The notes: a model not told the origin generated them from the sequence alone. A stretch of DNA of 53,408 nt from DYFC01 sp041658585 (GCA_041658585.1 JBAZZX010000015.1:1-53408), one strand, 5' to 3'; positions 23,978 to 32,887 are shown, numbered from the stretch's first letter. Translations and numbers: made by a program.

Positions 23978-26278
23978 CTAATGTTTATCCAACAAAATCC
24001 TCGGCGTTATGAATATTAAAAGTTCGCTGGTGCTCTGACTTATTTTGTTTGATTTGAACAGCCACCCGAGAATGGGGATATTCATCAGGCCCGGAACTCC
24101 CGTCTGCGAATCGTTCGTTGTGACTTTGTACATCCCGCCGATGACAATTGTTTCTCCGTCCTTGATGATGACCTTGGTGTTTGCCTCTTTCTTGTCCGTC
24201 CCCGGTACGCCCTCAACGGAAGGGACCGTCGGATCGAGTTCTTCTTTCTTGATCTCGACACTCATACTTATGGAACCGTCGGGTGTTATATGGGGAGTCA
24301 CATTCAACTCAAGGGTTACGTCTTTGAATTCAGTTGACACGGTCCCCTCTGTAGTAAGTTTCCGAACGGGTATACTTTTGCCCTGCAGGATTTTTGCCTT
24401 TTCATTATCGACCGTCAATATTTTTGGATTTGAAACAACCTTGAGTTTACCCATCGACTCTATTGCGGAAAGCTGCATGTCAAGACCGATGCTTTTTGAA
24501 GGGTCTATAATCCCGAAGGTGAAACCGGAACCTGACAGCGGCCCTGCTCCTTTTGCGGGGAAATCAACAAGATAATTGCCTCCCGTAACCGGTCCTGTTG
24601 ATAATAAAGGAACGCCTTTTAATCCGCCGATGGAACCCAGTGTGTTTGTCAAATTAAGGTTAAGGCCCCATTGTATTCCCAATTCATATTCTGAATTTGT
24701 ATTCACCTCGACAATCCTTGCTTCTATCAAAACCTGGGAAGTCGGCCTGTCGAGACTTGTCAGAAGATTGTCAATCTCGGGGAAAACAGCGGCAACATCT
24801 TTAACAAGCATGGTGCTCGTTCTCTTATCAACGTTTATGCTTCCTCTCGGGGTAAGAATCTTTGAAGATTTTATGGCTGCCTCGACTCCCGCTACGTCCG
24901 CATAACTGATCCGGAATATCCTTGTCTCTAACGGCTCCGCCTTTACCTGGGCCTCCATAGACCTTACCTTTTCTTCTTTTTCCTTTGTAAAAACAGTACT
25001 CGGCGCAACGCGGATGATATTGCCCTCAATCGCTTTATCAAGGCTGAATGTCAGCAGGATGGTGTTAAAGGCCTGATTCCAGGGAACATCCCTGAATTTC
25101 ATGGTAGCCTTTCCCTTAACTTCAGGGTGAAGGAACAGGTTGCACCCGCTGATGTCTGCAAACAGCCTCAATATGGGAACGATGTCCTGGTCCTGGAAAT
25201 CAAAGTTGACGTTTTCTTTGCCGGCCAGATAACTCTCGCACTTGCTTCCGCTCAGTACCAACGGTATTTTGACCTCTTCAGTTTCAGATTCAGATGCGGG
25301 AAGTTCCGCAGTTTCAGGATTTGGCTGTGCTGCCTGGATAGCTGCCGCCTCTGGTCCCGGTCTCCTGAGAGTTAATACAATAGAGTCGCCGATTGCAGCG
25401 ACGTCAAACCTTGTATCTTCCTGAAGATCAAGAACAAGCCTTACCTTATCGTCATATTTTCCGGACCGTATCGCCTTTACCGGCGAAAGAACTGCGTCGG
25501 GAATAGCCGTATTGAGGGACACCTCGGGAATATCAATAACGATACGGTTATCGAGGGGAAAGATATTTGGAATCATTGAACCGTTCCCCTTTATCAGCAC
25601 TTTCACATAACTGCCGGCCTGCTCAAATGAAATGCCGGAGATTTCAGTAGCGTTTTGCAGCGGTGTTTGCGGGACAAGAGGAGTCCCGGGGGTTGCCGCA
25701 GGAGGTTCAAGCCGTGCTTCTCTTTTTATGGCCGCCTCTTTTTCTCTTAGTAAATCGGTGACCTTTACGTTCTGAGCAGGTTCGGATTCTGTAGGAGCAG
25801 GATCTTCTTTGACCTTTACCGTCAGTACGTTGTTTTTATATTCCTGCTCATATGACGAGGGATTCTGCAGGAGCATTTCGAGTTTAGACATTAAAGCGGG
25901 CGGCTCAGTCTGCGAAGGTATAAGCTCTGCAATGCCCGCTTTACCGTAGACAATCTTTTTCGTGTATGCGCCAAGGGACACATCGGGAAGTTCAATAACC
26001 ATCCGGTAAGGGTCGCCGGGTTTGTAGATGGTATATATAAACGGATTGTCAGCCGTTATTTTTACCGTATTGTCCCGGAGTTCGAGACCTGTTATAAGCG
26101 TCGGCGCCTTGGCTTTCAAGGTCTCTTGCGTTGATGCGCACCCCCAGCAAACGAGGAGCGCCGGCACGAGGACAAAGAGGAGCAGCCTTCCTGCTACCGC
26201 AGGGCCGTTTCCTCTGCTATGTTCTAACAGCTTTGTGCCCTTTGCACATCGCTTATTATTCATTGCCTTATATTTCAT
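23978..26278 (-). CDS. pilQ: Type IV pilus secretin PilQ
   Basis: PilQ is the outer-membrane pore through which type IV pili pass. The 766-aa protein has an N-terminal signal region ending near CWGCAST, two AMIN domains that bind peptidoglycan (about 55-150 and 215-310, both with VIELPDVSL/VIDIPEVSL), an N0/STN domain (NFDFQDQDIVPILRLFADISG), an N1 domain (SKILTPRGSINVDKRTSTMLV) and the secretin core (VVSNPKILTVDN, VIGGMYK, PILGWLFKS, LLIFITPRIL). It is the last gene of pilMNOPQ, and its ATG overlaps the pilP stop by 4 nt. The secretin ends normally, without the extra domain seen on GspD. Confidence 0.96.
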   Translation of the reverse strand: MKYKAMNNKRCAKGTKLLEHSRGNGPAVAGRLLLFVLVPALLVCWGCASTQETLKAKAPTLITGLELRDNTVKITADNPFIYTIYKPGDPYRMVIELPDVSLGAYTKKIVYGKAGIAELIPSQTEPPALMSKLEMLLQNPSSYEQEYKNNVLTVKVKEDPAPTESEPAQNVKVTDLLREKEAAIKREARLEPPAATPGTPLVPQTPLQNATEISGISFEQAGSYVKVLIKGNGSMIPNIFPLDNRIVIDIPEVSLNTAIPDAVLSPVKAIRSGKYDDKVRLVLDLQEDTRFDVAAIGDSIVLTLRRPGPEAAAIQAAQPNPETAELPASESETEEVKIPLVLSGSKCESYLAGKENVNFDFQDQDIVPILRLFADISGCNLFLHPEVKGKATMKFRDVPWNQAFNTILLTFSLDKAIEGNIIRVAPSTVFTKEKEEKVRSMEAQVKAEPLETRIFRISYADVAGVEAAIKSSKILTPRGSINVDKRTSTMLVKDVAAVFPEIDNLLTSLDRPTSQVLIEARIVEVNTNSEYELGIQWGLNLNLTNTLGSIGGLKGVPLLSTGPVTGGNYLVDFPAKGAGPLSGSGFTFGIIDPSKSIGLDMQLSAIESMGKLKVVSNPKILTVDNEKAKILQGKSIPVRKLTTEGTVSTEFKDVTLELNVTPHITPDGSISMSVEIKKEELDPTVPSVEGVPGTDKKEANTKVIIKDGETIVIGGMYKVTTNDSQTGVPGLMNIPILGWLFKSNKISQSTSELLIFITPRILLDKH

Positions 26279-26790
26279 TCTTCTTCCCCCTTATGGAGTT
26301 TCAAAATTGCATCCCTCGGCTTTATGTCGCCTCTGTAATCCTTGACATATTCCCTGATAACAACCTTGTCCTTCGTGATCTTTTCGACCTTGCCGCCCTG
26401 AAGCCCCATGGCCATCCCTTCCGTAATAGTATAATTCTTAGTATCAGGCAGTCTGATTAGGGCATAGTACTTGTCCTTGGCCCATGCAATAGCGAGGATT
26501 TTGACTTCCTCAACGTCATAACTTTCAAAGGGGCTCGCCCCTCTTTTCTTCACAGGCTTTTGTTTTGTCAATTCCACGAGGGAAAGGAAGGGGTCCTTCT
26601 TGCCTTTGGCGTCATAAATGACCTCCTCCTGCTCAACCTTTTTTGTCTCTTCAGGCGGCTTCCGGTCTTTTTTCACCTCTGTCTGCCTGACCTTTTCGGC
26701 CATAGGCTTCTTTTCAGGCTGATCTTTTTTACAGCCCGTAAAAACGAACAAAAGGAAACAGAACATAAGGAAGATTATTGCTTTCTTCAT
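26275..26790 (-). CDS. pilP: Type IV pilus assembly lipoprotein PilP
   Basis: This 171-aa lipoprotein has signal peptide and lipobox FTGC, a Lys/Glu-rich disordered linker (about 20-65), then the small beta-sandwich of PilP (KGKKDPFLSLVEL, VEEVKILAIAW, GMAMGLQGGKVEKI). PilP connects the PilN-PilO inner-membrane complex to the PilQ secretin. It overlaps pilO and pilQ by 4 nt each, which implies coupled translation. Confidence 0.93.
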   Translation of the reverse strand: MKKAIIFLMFCFLLFVFTGCKKDQPEKKPMAEKVRQTEVKKDRKPPEETKKVEQEEVIYDAKGKKDPFLSLVELTKQKPVKKRGASPFESYDVEEVKILAIAWAKDKYYALIRLPDTKNYTITEGMAMGLQGGKVEKITKDKVVIREYVKDYRGDIKPRDAILKLHKGEEE

Positions 26791-27422
26791 TCTTTCCTGG
26801 GCGCTCCCTTTGCCGCTTTCTCATCGGGTTTCTTGGCCAATTCTTCTTCCGGCACCGATGAAAACGTTGTTGCGGTAAATGCAATTTTTATAAAGGCAAC
26901 CCCTTTATCAGGTTTGGGGTCGGTAAGCCTGAAATCGGTGATATTCACGATCCTGTTTAATTTCGTCAGGCTGCTGAAGAAAGACCCCAGACTGTGGTAG
27001 CTGCCTCCAAGTTCGACCTTGACCGGTATTTCGTAGACAATGCCGCTCGCATGGGTCCTCTTGGCCTCCGGCTTCCAGAGCGATACCTTCAGGCCGGCCC
27101 TAATACAGAGGTCGGAAACCTGCTTCAAAAGACTGGTGATCTCTTTTTCTTCCGGCAGTTGCAGTTTAAGTTCCTCAAGCCTTTTTCTTAAATTTTCGTT
27201 TTCGAGCGTCAACTGAGGAAGTTTCGCGGCCTTTGCCTGATTTTTTGCTATTTCGTTTTCCTGCGCCGCTATCTTTATCTCAAGCTCATTTATCTCTTTG
27301 TGCTTTGGAAGGATAAGAAAAAAAACAACGCCAATGACGATCAATACGGCAGGCGCCAGAGACAATATCACCTTCACATAGGCAGGCAGAGTTTTCAGAT
27401 TTATATTAACTTTCAGCGCCAT
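26787..27422 (-). CDS. pilO: Type IV pilus inner-membrane protein PilO
   Basis: This 211-aa bitopic protein has a membrane helix near residues 15-35 (VILSLAPAVLIVIGVVFFLIL), a long coiled coil (about 38-85) and a ferredoxin-like periplasmic domain (VKVELGGSYHSLGSFFSSL), the PilO fold. It dimerises with PilN and contacts PilP. The C-terminus is Lys/Glu-rich and probably disordered. It starts 1 nt after the pilN stop. Confidence 0.94.
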   Translation of the reverse strand: MALKVNINLKTLPAYVKVILSLAPAVLIVIGVVFFLILPKHKEINELEIKIAAQENEIAKNQAKAAKLPQLTLENENLRKRLEELKLQLPEEKEITSLLKQVSDLCIRAGLKVSLWKPEAKRTHASGIVYEIPVKVELGGSYHSLGSFFSSLTKLNRIVNITDFRLTDPKPDKGVAFIKIAFTATTFSSVPEEELAKKPDEKAAKGAPRKE

Positions 27423-27423
27423 T

Positions 27424-27966
27424 TCAGGTCTTTGTCTTGCACGTTAATTTAAACATGTATACCGATATCTTTTCCTTTTCCATGCTTATGGATTCCTGCA
27501 GATATACCTCGGTGAACAACGGTGAAGCCTTGAGATTTTCTACATAAGTTACTATTTCAGAGTTGGTGAACCCGTAACCATCCATACTGATGTTGCTGGT
27601 TCCGGTCACCGACATATTCTGAAGCCATATCCCCTTGGGTATCAGGGAAGCGACCTCGCTCAGGATTTTCACGGGAACGCTCTTGTTTTTCCCAAGCTGT
27701 TCAATAACATCATTTCTGTCTTTGAACATCTTGTTGCGCTGTTCAAAGTCGTCCACTGCCTTAATCTGGTCCTTCAGTTCCGCTATCTTCCGTTCATTGG
27801 CCGCAAACCGGCTTTTCTTCTCGGAAAGCCTTGTGCTAAAGAAAAAGGCAAGGTAAGCCATAATGACGCAGATAATAACAGTAATCAGGACCGATGCAAT
27901 GAGAAAGGCCGGCAAAGGCTTCTGCTTCTTTTTCCTTTTAAACGGCAGAAGATTGACTTTTATCAT
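27424..27966 (-). CDS. pilN: Type IV pilus inner-membrane protein PilN
   Basis: This 180-aa protein starts with the conserved cytoplasmic peptide MIKVNLLPFKRKKK, the segment that binds PilM, followed by a membrane helix (about 22-45), a coiled coil and a periplasmic ferredoxin-like domain (IPKGIWLQNMSVTG). The start overlaps the pilM stop by 4 nt. Length and motifs are standard. Confidence 0.95.
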   Translation of the reverse strand: MIKVNLLPFKRKKKQKPLPAFLIASVLITVIICVIMAYLAFFFSTRLSEKKSRFAANERKIAELKDQIKAVDDFEQRNKMFKDRNDVIEQLGKNKSVPVKILSEVASLIPKGIWLQNMSVTGTSNISMDGYGFTNSEIVTYVENLKASPLFTEVYLQESISMEKEKISVYMFKLTCKTKT

Positions 27967-29000
27967 CTGTCCGCGGGCCTCCTGAGAGCCAGTCCTGTAG
28001 CAACTGCAAGTATGGGAGCAACTTCTTCTATGTAAGTCATATCAAATTTCTTGGGTATTTTTATGTTCTTAAAGGGCTGCATAATTTTCGTTTCAACCCC
28101 GATTTTTTCTGCAAGGAGCTTCGGGAAATCTTTTACAAGGGCGCAGCCGCCGCTCAACACCACTTCGTTGATATCTTCGTGGAAGTATTCCAATGACCGG
28201 TTCACCTCCCCGATGATCTCTTCAGACGCCAGCTCCATCACCGAGAATGCGTCCTGCGGCGATATATTTTCAACGGTTTCACCGCGCTTCAGTCTTTCGG
28301 CAACATCATAGGTAAGATTAAATTCTCTTTGAAGGACTTCGGTATGAAGATTGCTTCCGACAGCGCTGTCTCTGGTAAAAGCGGACATGCCGCCTTTCAG
28401 GATATTCATATTAATCGTGCTCGCCCCGATATTAACCAAAGCTATATTTTTACCGGACTCTATCTCATAATTTACTTCATAGATATTCTCAAGCGCAAAG
28501 GAATTGACGTCGACTATCTGGCAGTTGAACCCCGACTCTTTAACAACCGAAAGGTATTCATTAATAATGTCCTTTTTTACCGCCACAAGGATAACATCCA
28601 TCTGACCGGGCTCTTCTTTCGGTCCGAGGATCTGAAAATCAAGGTTTACGTCCTCGATATCAAAGGGGATATACTGCTCTGCCTCGAATTTTATCGACTC
28701 GTACAGTTCCTCTTCCGACATGTCCGGAAGGGCAACTCTTTTGATGATGACCGAGGAATGGCCGGCCATGCTGATGACAACGTCTTTGCTCTTTACCTTG
28801 GCTTTTCGCGCCAGTTCTTTGAGAGAATCAACAACGCGGAGAGAGTCAATAATGGACCCGTCAACTATAAGTTCCGGGGGTAGCGGCAGTATATCAAAAA
28901 GCTCAAGCTCATAGCCGCCCTTTGTATCTTTAAGCTGAACAATTTTCAGATAGCCCGAGCCTATGTCTAATCCGATAGTACTTTTTCCACCAAAGAACAT
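27963..29000 (-). CDS. pilM: Type IV pilus cytoplasmic protein PilM
   Basis: This 345-aa actin-like ATP-binding protein has the phosphate-1 loop TIGLDIGSGYLKIVQ, VALVNIGASTINMNIL (phosphate 2) and VVLSGGCALVKDFP (adenosine motif). PilM binds the N-terminus of PilN and couples the cytoplasmic motor to the inner-membrane complex. It leads the pilMNOPQ cluster. No Shine-Dalgarno site precedes the ATG, and a promoter-like TTGACA/TATTCA pair lies so close upstream that a leaderless transcript is possible. Confidence 0.96.
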   Translation of the reverse strand: MFFGGKSTIGLDIGSGYLKIVQLKDTKGGYELELFDILPLPPELIVDGSIIDSLRVVDSLKELARKAKVKSKDVVISMAGHSSVIIKRVALPDMSEEELYESIKFEAEQYIPFDIEDVNLDFQILGPKEEPGQMDVILVAVKKDIINEYLSVVKESGFNCQIVDVNSFALENIYEVNYEIESGKNIALVNIGASTINMNILKGGMSAFTRDSAVGSNLHTEVLQREFNLTYDVAERLKRGETVENISPQDAFSVMELASEEIIGEVNRSLEYFHEDINEVVLSGGCALVKDFPKLLAEKIGVETKIMQPFKNIKIPKKFDMTYIEEVAPILAVATGLALRRPADR

Positions 29001-29006
29001 AGGATA

Positions 29007-29035
29007 TGAATACCAGAAAAATAAGAACTTGTCAA
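29007..29035 (-). promoter_or_regulatory. Candidate sigma-70-type promoter for pilM
   Basis: On the minus strand TTGACA (29035-29030) is followed after 17 bp by TATTCA (29012-29007), about 7 nt from the pilM start codon. The -35 box is perfect and the -10 is weak. If used, the mRNA would begin at or near the ATG, in keeping with the lack of a ribosome binding site. Confidence 0.4.
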
Positions 29036-29082
29036 GTATTTTTTTATTTAATACAAATAGATTTGGTTAAAACCCTCATAAA

Positions 29083-30018
29083 TTAGTTTAACAATCTTTC
29101 AATTTTTATCCTGTTCTCTTCAATTTTTCCTATTCCGAAAAGAACATGATCGGGACTTTTGAGTCTCACATAATCCGGCTTCATTTCCCCTTTAAACCCG
29201 TCTAATAACTGAGCAGGAGGAATGTAACTATTGCTTACAAAATCAGCGATATTATCAAAGGGGTTGTCTATAGGGGCCCCGTTTTTGGCCTTTCGATAGG
29301 ACTCGGGCTCGAGAATGATCTCCTTTAGATGAGAAATTGACGCATCTATTGAATGTAGAGATAACGTTTGCCGCGCCGTTAATTGTTCGATTGATACCGC
29401 TTCCTCAATTCCGAATCTGCCGACTTTTGTGCGTTTTAATGCCGTCATATGGGCGCCGACTCCAAGGGCGTTTCCGAGATCATTGCAAAAAGATCTGATA
29501 TAGGTGCCTTTTGAGCATGATATTACGAGATCAAGAAAGGGAGGGTCAAAGGTTATAAAATCTATACCCGATATCGTCACTTCTCTTTCAGGCACATCAA
29601 GAGTAATACCTTTACGCGCAAGTTTGTATAAGGTCTGCCCCTGCATTTTTATTGCAGAATACATCGGCGGGGTCTGCCGTATCCGGCCCTGAAAGGCGGA
29701 CATAATTCCCCGGATATCGCTTTCCCTTATCCCCTGATAATCCTTTTGTTCGATGGTCCTGCCGGTTGAATCATAGGTATCGGTGCTTTCGCCCAATTTC
29801 AATCTAACGGCATATTCCTTGTCAAGGTCCATCAGGAACCTTGTTATCTTTGTCGCCTCATTCAGGCAGACAACAAGCACTCCTGTAGCAAGAGGATCAA
29901 GCGTACCCGCATGTCCGGCCTTCTTTGCGCCGAACAGACTTTTAACTTTCGTAACAGCCTGCTGTGAAGAAATACCTTCAGGCTTATTAAGATTGATAAC
30001 TACGTTTAAATTTTGCAA
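29083..30018 (-). CDS. truB: tRNA pseudouridine(55) synthase TruB
   Basis: TruB makes the near-universal pseudouridine 55 in the T-loop of tRNAs. The 311-aa sequence has the catalytic GHAGTLDPLATGVL motif (Asp41), EYAVRLKLGESTDTYDSTG, QTPPMYSAIKMQGQTLYKLAR and CSKGTYIRSFCNDLG, then a C-terminal PUA-like segment. The ORF opens with TTG (30018) and the family-typical part begins within a few codons (NVVINLNKPEG). That TTG lies in the terminal TTGCA of a MITE-like element, so the original start region may have been replaced when the element inserted. It is tail-to-head with pilM. Confidence 0.95.
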   Translation of the reverse strand: MQNLNVVINLNKPEGISSQQAVTKVKSLFGAKKAGHAGTLDPLATGVLVVCLNEATKITRFLMDLDKEYAVRLKLGESTDTYDSTGRTIEQKDYQGIRESDIRGIMSAFQGRIRQTPPMYSAIKMQGQTLYKLARKGITLDVPEREVTISGIDFITFDPPFLDLVISCSKGTYIRSFCNDLGNALGVGAHMTALKRTKVGRFGIEEAVSIEQLTARQTLSLHSIDASISHLKEIILEPESYRKAKNGAPIDNPFDNIADFVSNSYIPPAQLLDGFKGEMKPDYVRLKSPDHVLFGIGKIEENRIKIERLLN

Positions 30019-30210
30019 TAAAGGTTTTCATTATGAAAGGCAGATATGATAAAAAAACTTTTAGGCGACTCCTTAATGCACTATTAACACTGTTCGATAT
30101 ACATCTATCTGAAAGGCACTTTAGGTTTAAAGTGCCGTCAGGCGTATATGGCTTATCTTTTGTCGCATTCTAAATGTTTCTTTATCATATCTGCCTTTCA
30201 TTTTATGCAA
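30013..30210. mobile_element. MITE-like element, copy 2 (between truB and the tRNA-Arg fragment)
   Basis: This 198-bp element matches 15677-15872 along its length: TTGCA ... GAAAGGCAGATATGATAAA (from 30035) ... TTTATCATATCTGCCTTTC (to 30199) ... TGCAA. Its centre forms a strong hairpin GGCACTTT-AGGTT-TAAAGTGCC. As in copy 1, one end lies at the start codon of a minus-strand gene, in the same orientation. It has no coding capacity. Confidence 0.8.
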
Positions 30211-30228
30211 ATTACGGCATATTCATGG

Positions 30229-30275
30229 TGGCGCGCCCAGGAGGATTTGAACCCCCGACCTGCGGATTCGTAGTC
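30229..30275 (-). other. 3' fragment of tRNA-Arg(ACG): left attachment site of an integrated element
   Basis: Read on the minus strand, this is the 3' part of a tRNA. It has anticodon loop CTACGAA (anticodon ACG, Arg), the 3' anticodon-stem strand TCCGC, a T-arm GGGGG-TTCAAAT-CCTCC, acceptor strand TGGGCGC, discriminator G and encoded CCA. The 5' half (acceptor, D-arm and 5' anticodon stem) is missing. Sequence beyond about 30275 is unrelated. Split at the anticodon loop is the classic footprint of site-specific integration into a tRNA gene. The intact tRNA copy should lie at the far end of the element, outside this window. Confidence 0.8.
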
Positions 30276-30398
30276 TATCCTCCTATCCTATTCTATTGAA
30301 AATATTAGATTTTTCAGGGTTGTCCAATGGATACAACGAGCTAAAGTAGGTCTATTGTAATCCATTTCACCACTAAAAGTCACCACAAAGGAGGATTT

Positions 30399-30611
30399 AT
30401 GAAAAGCCAACAAGAACTTAGCGAAGGAAACAGGTTGGCAGTCGAGTCACTTTTCAATCTCACTATTCCCGATGCCATCTGGGAGAAGCATGGAGTTGAA
30501 ATGTCCGAAATAACCCATAAGCATTTAGAATCTTACACGCAGTCGCGTTCTGCCATAGAACAGTTGATTCTTTTGGAAGGAGGGTTAATAAAAGAAATGA
30601 AAGTACATTAA
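30399..30611 (+). CDS. Small hypothetical protein
   Basis: This 70-aa protein is of unknown family, acidic and helical in appearance (VESLFNLTIPDAIWEKHGVEM ... SAIEQLILLEGG). A strong AAAGGAGG lies 6 nt before the ATG. It is the first gene inside the island and precedes the primase-like gene by 85 nt. A similar CACC-rich sequence (CACCACTAAAAGTCACCAC and CACCAATAGTCACCACCAC) lies both upstream and downstream of it and might be a protein-binding site. Confidence 0.6.
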   Translation: MKSQQELSEGNRLAVESLFNLTIPDAIWEKHGVEMSEITHKHLESYTQSRSAIEQLILLEGGLIKEMKVH

Positions 30612-30696
30612 ACCACCAATAGTCACCACCACAAAAAAGGCTGATAGTTCAAGTAATTGATAACTAAGGTAAAATCAAAAAAAGGAGGGACTGAAA

Positions 30697-31494
30697 GTGA
30701 AATACATAGACACGTTAAACGCAGTTGATACGGTTAAGGCTCTCAAACTTCTCAACCTCGAAGGGAACCTACAGGGAGCCTATGTTAAATATCCGTGTCA
30801 GAAGTGCGGTAAAACGGCGGTTATCAAAGCCTACGGGGAAAAGAAAAACCTTTGGTACTGTCCAGACTGTAAGAAGTCAGGGCATATCATTTCGATGGTC
30901 ATGGACCTGAATGAGTGTGACTGGGAAACCGCCAAGAAACTTCTCCAAGAGAAGGCATGTTTCACCGGAGGGAAGCTAACCAAGGAACTCACGCTAACCT
31001 ACGAACTGGAGTATGACAAATCATTGGACATCATGGGTATATCCCAGGAAACCTGCAAGACGCTGGGGGTAGGAAAACCTAAGGGTAAAACCATGCTGTC
31101 GGGAACCATCTCCTTTACCGTCACGGATAATGACAAGAAGATAGCCTACTACGGAGTGAGGATAAAGGACGGAAAACACATTTTCCATAATTCCTTTAAT
31201 CCTGAACTCTATCTCCTCTACTATGACCGTATTGAGCCCGACAATGAGGTCTACTTTACCACCGACATGTTCGACTGCCTCAAACTCTGGGACTCCGGAT
31301 ACCAGGCAGTTTGCAACTTCGGATTACCCTATCTGTCACAGGAGCACTTCAAGCTAATGAATAAGTTCCTGATGATTTCAATCCGTCTTAAGGATCATGA
31401 GGAAGAAATCGCTTTCCAGGCCCTGAGGAATCTTCAGATGTATTTCAGGATACTGCGAGAGGCGAGTCTTTCTAAGACACCACAAGAAAAATAG
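30697..31494 (+). CDS. Primase-like protein: CHC2-type zinc finger with a degenerate Toprim-like domain
   Basis: This 265-aa protein has an N-terminal zinc finger (CQKCGKTAV ... WYCPDCKKSGH, about residues 28-60) like those of bacterial and mobile-element primases, which recognise template DNA. The C-terminal half resembles Toprim (VYFTTDMFDCLKLWDSGYQAV), but the canonical EGxxD and DxD residues are not evident; the expected acidic pair region reads LKDHEEE. It may therefore be a catalytically dead or very divergent primase used in element replication. Start is GTG at 30697 with AAAGGAGGGA upstream. A strong terminator follows. Confidence 0.65.
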   Translation: MKYIDTLNAVDTVKALKLLNLEGNLQGAYVKYPCQKCGKTAVIKAYGEKKNLWYCPDCKKSGHIISMVMDLNECDWETAKKLLQEKACFTGGKLTKELTLTYELEYDKSLDIMGISQETCKTLGVGKPKGKTMLSGTISFTVTDNDKKIAYYGVRIKDGKHIFHNSFNPELYLLYYDRIEPDNEVYFTTDMFDCLKLWDSGYQAVCNFGLPYLSQEHFKLMNKFLMISIRLKDHEEEIAFQALRNLQMYFRILREASLSKTPQEK

Positions 31495-31508
31495 TACTTA
31501 CCACTTAA

Positions 31509-31544
31509 CCCCCTCGTCTTCAAAGAAGAAGGGGGTCTTTTTTT
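31509..31544 (+). terminator. Rho-independent terminator after the primase-like gene
   Basis: CCCCCTCGTCTTC and GAAGAAGGGGG form a GC-rich hairpin with a 3-nt loop, directly followed by T-rich TCTTTTTTT. It lies 14 nt after the stop codon and so closes the transcription unit 30399-31494. Confidence 0.88.
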
Positions 31545-31609
31545 AGAGGCCCAATGCGCGTACCAGCACATCACTCAAGGGCTTATTAAACCATAATAAC
31601 TCTCTACAT

Positions 31610-32887
31610 ATGTCAGAAATCACATTTTTTGCAAAAACAAATTTCCGGAACAGAGAAAAAGTTTTTGGGATCAAAAGAGACGATCGTAGACGTCACATGT
31701 ATATTATTGGGAAAACAGGAATGGGTAAAACGAATCTTCTCGAATACCTTGCTATCCAGGATATAAGGAATGGCCGGGGCATAGCCTATATAGATCCTCA
31801 CGGAGACACTGCTGAAAAACTGCTTAAGGCTGTACCTTCAAACAGAATCAACGATGTTATTTACTTCAATCCTGCAGATCAGGAATTCCCTATAGCCTTC
31901 AATGTCATGTACGATATCAATCCTTCCACCAGACACTTGACCGCTTCAGGCCTCGTAGGAGTGTTCAAAAAGATTTGGGCGGACAGTTGGGGGCCACGAC
32001 TGGAGCATATCCTTAGAAACGCAATTCTTACCCTGATAGAATATCCTAACTCGACGTTACTGGGAGTCTTAAAAATCCTTGTGGACGACGGATACAGAAA
32101 AATGGTCACCAGTAAAATTGACGATCAGGTAGTGCGCAATTTTTGGAGCAAAGAATTTGCAGGTTATTCGGAAAAGCTTCGAAGCGAGGCTGTAGCACCA
32201 ATTCAAAACAAGGTGGGGCAATTCCTTTCGAGCCCTTTGATGAGAAATATCATCGGGCAAAGCAAGTCTTCTTTCGATGTCCGAGAGGTAATGGACAACG
32301 AGAAGATCCTGATCGTGAATTTAAGCAAGGGGAAGATCGGAGAGGATAATTCGGCCCTTCTCGGGGCGATGATTGCCACTAAGATACAGCTTGCGGCTAT
32401 GTCCAGAGCGGATATCCCCGAAAAGGACAGAAAGGACTTCTATCTCTATGTCGATGAATTCCAAAACTTTGCTACAGAATCCTTTGCCAATATTCTAAGT
32501 GAAGCAAGAAAGTACCGTCTGAACCTCATTCTGGCAAACCAATATATTGAACAGATAGAGGGCCAAGTGCGGAACGCCATCTTTGGGAACTGCGGAACAT
32601 TGATTTCTTTCAGGGTTGGGGCAAGAGATGCCAGATTTCTCGTCGAGGAATTTGATATCTTTACTGAAAAGGATTTTTGCAGCTTGCCCAAATATCATAC
32701 TTACATAAAGCTTATGATAGACGGCACCGCCGGAGACTCTTTCTCCGCGTGTACACTGCCTCCCGAGAACCTATCGGCGACCGAAATGAACTCACCCAAA
32801 ATTGTCAGGGCATGCAGACAGCGGTATGCTAAGAAACGCAGTGTTGTTGAAGACAAAATAAACAGGTCGAATAGCAGCACAATATAA
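31610..32887 (+). CDS. TraD/VirD4- or HerA-type DNA-pumping ATPase without membrane anchor
   Basis: This 425-aa ATPase of the FtsK/HerA superfamily has Walker A GKTGMGKT (34-41), YIDPHGD (about 62-68), Walker B YVDEFQNF (about 281-288) with LILANQYIEQI as the following sensor region, and LPKYHTYIKLMIDG near the end. This pattern matches TraG/TraD-like DNA-binding ATPases of conjugative and integrative elements. There is no N-terminal transmembrane segment, so it may be cytosolic or recruited by partners outside the window. No good ribosome site precedes the ATG. Role in DNA transfer or processing of the element is inferred. Confidence 0.78.
   Translation: MSEITFFAKTNFRNREKVFGIKRDDRRRHMYIIGKTGMGKTNLLEYLAIQDIRNGRGIAYIDPHGDTAEKLLKAVPSNRINDVIYFNPADQEFPIAFNVMYDINPSTRHLTASGLVGVFKKIWADSWGPRLEHILRNAILTLIEYPNSTLLGVLKILVDDGYRKMVTSKIDDQVVRNFWSKEFAGYSEKLRSEAVAPIQNKVGQFLSSPLMRNIIGQSKSSFDVREVMDNEKILIVNLSKGKIGEDNSALLGAMIATKIQLAAMSRADIPEKDRKDFYLYVDEFQNFATESFANILSEARKYRLNLILANQYIEQIEGQVRNAIFGNCGTLISFRVGARDARFLVEEFDIFTEKDFCSLPKYHTYIKLMIDGTAGDSFSACTLPPENLSATEMNSPKIVRACRQRYAKKRSVVEDKINRSNSSTI

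Noticed and set aside
30229..30275. tRNA-Arg interrupted by a group I intron
   Set aside because: A 5' tRNA half is not found upstream and no intron core is evident; integration of an element explains the truncation better.
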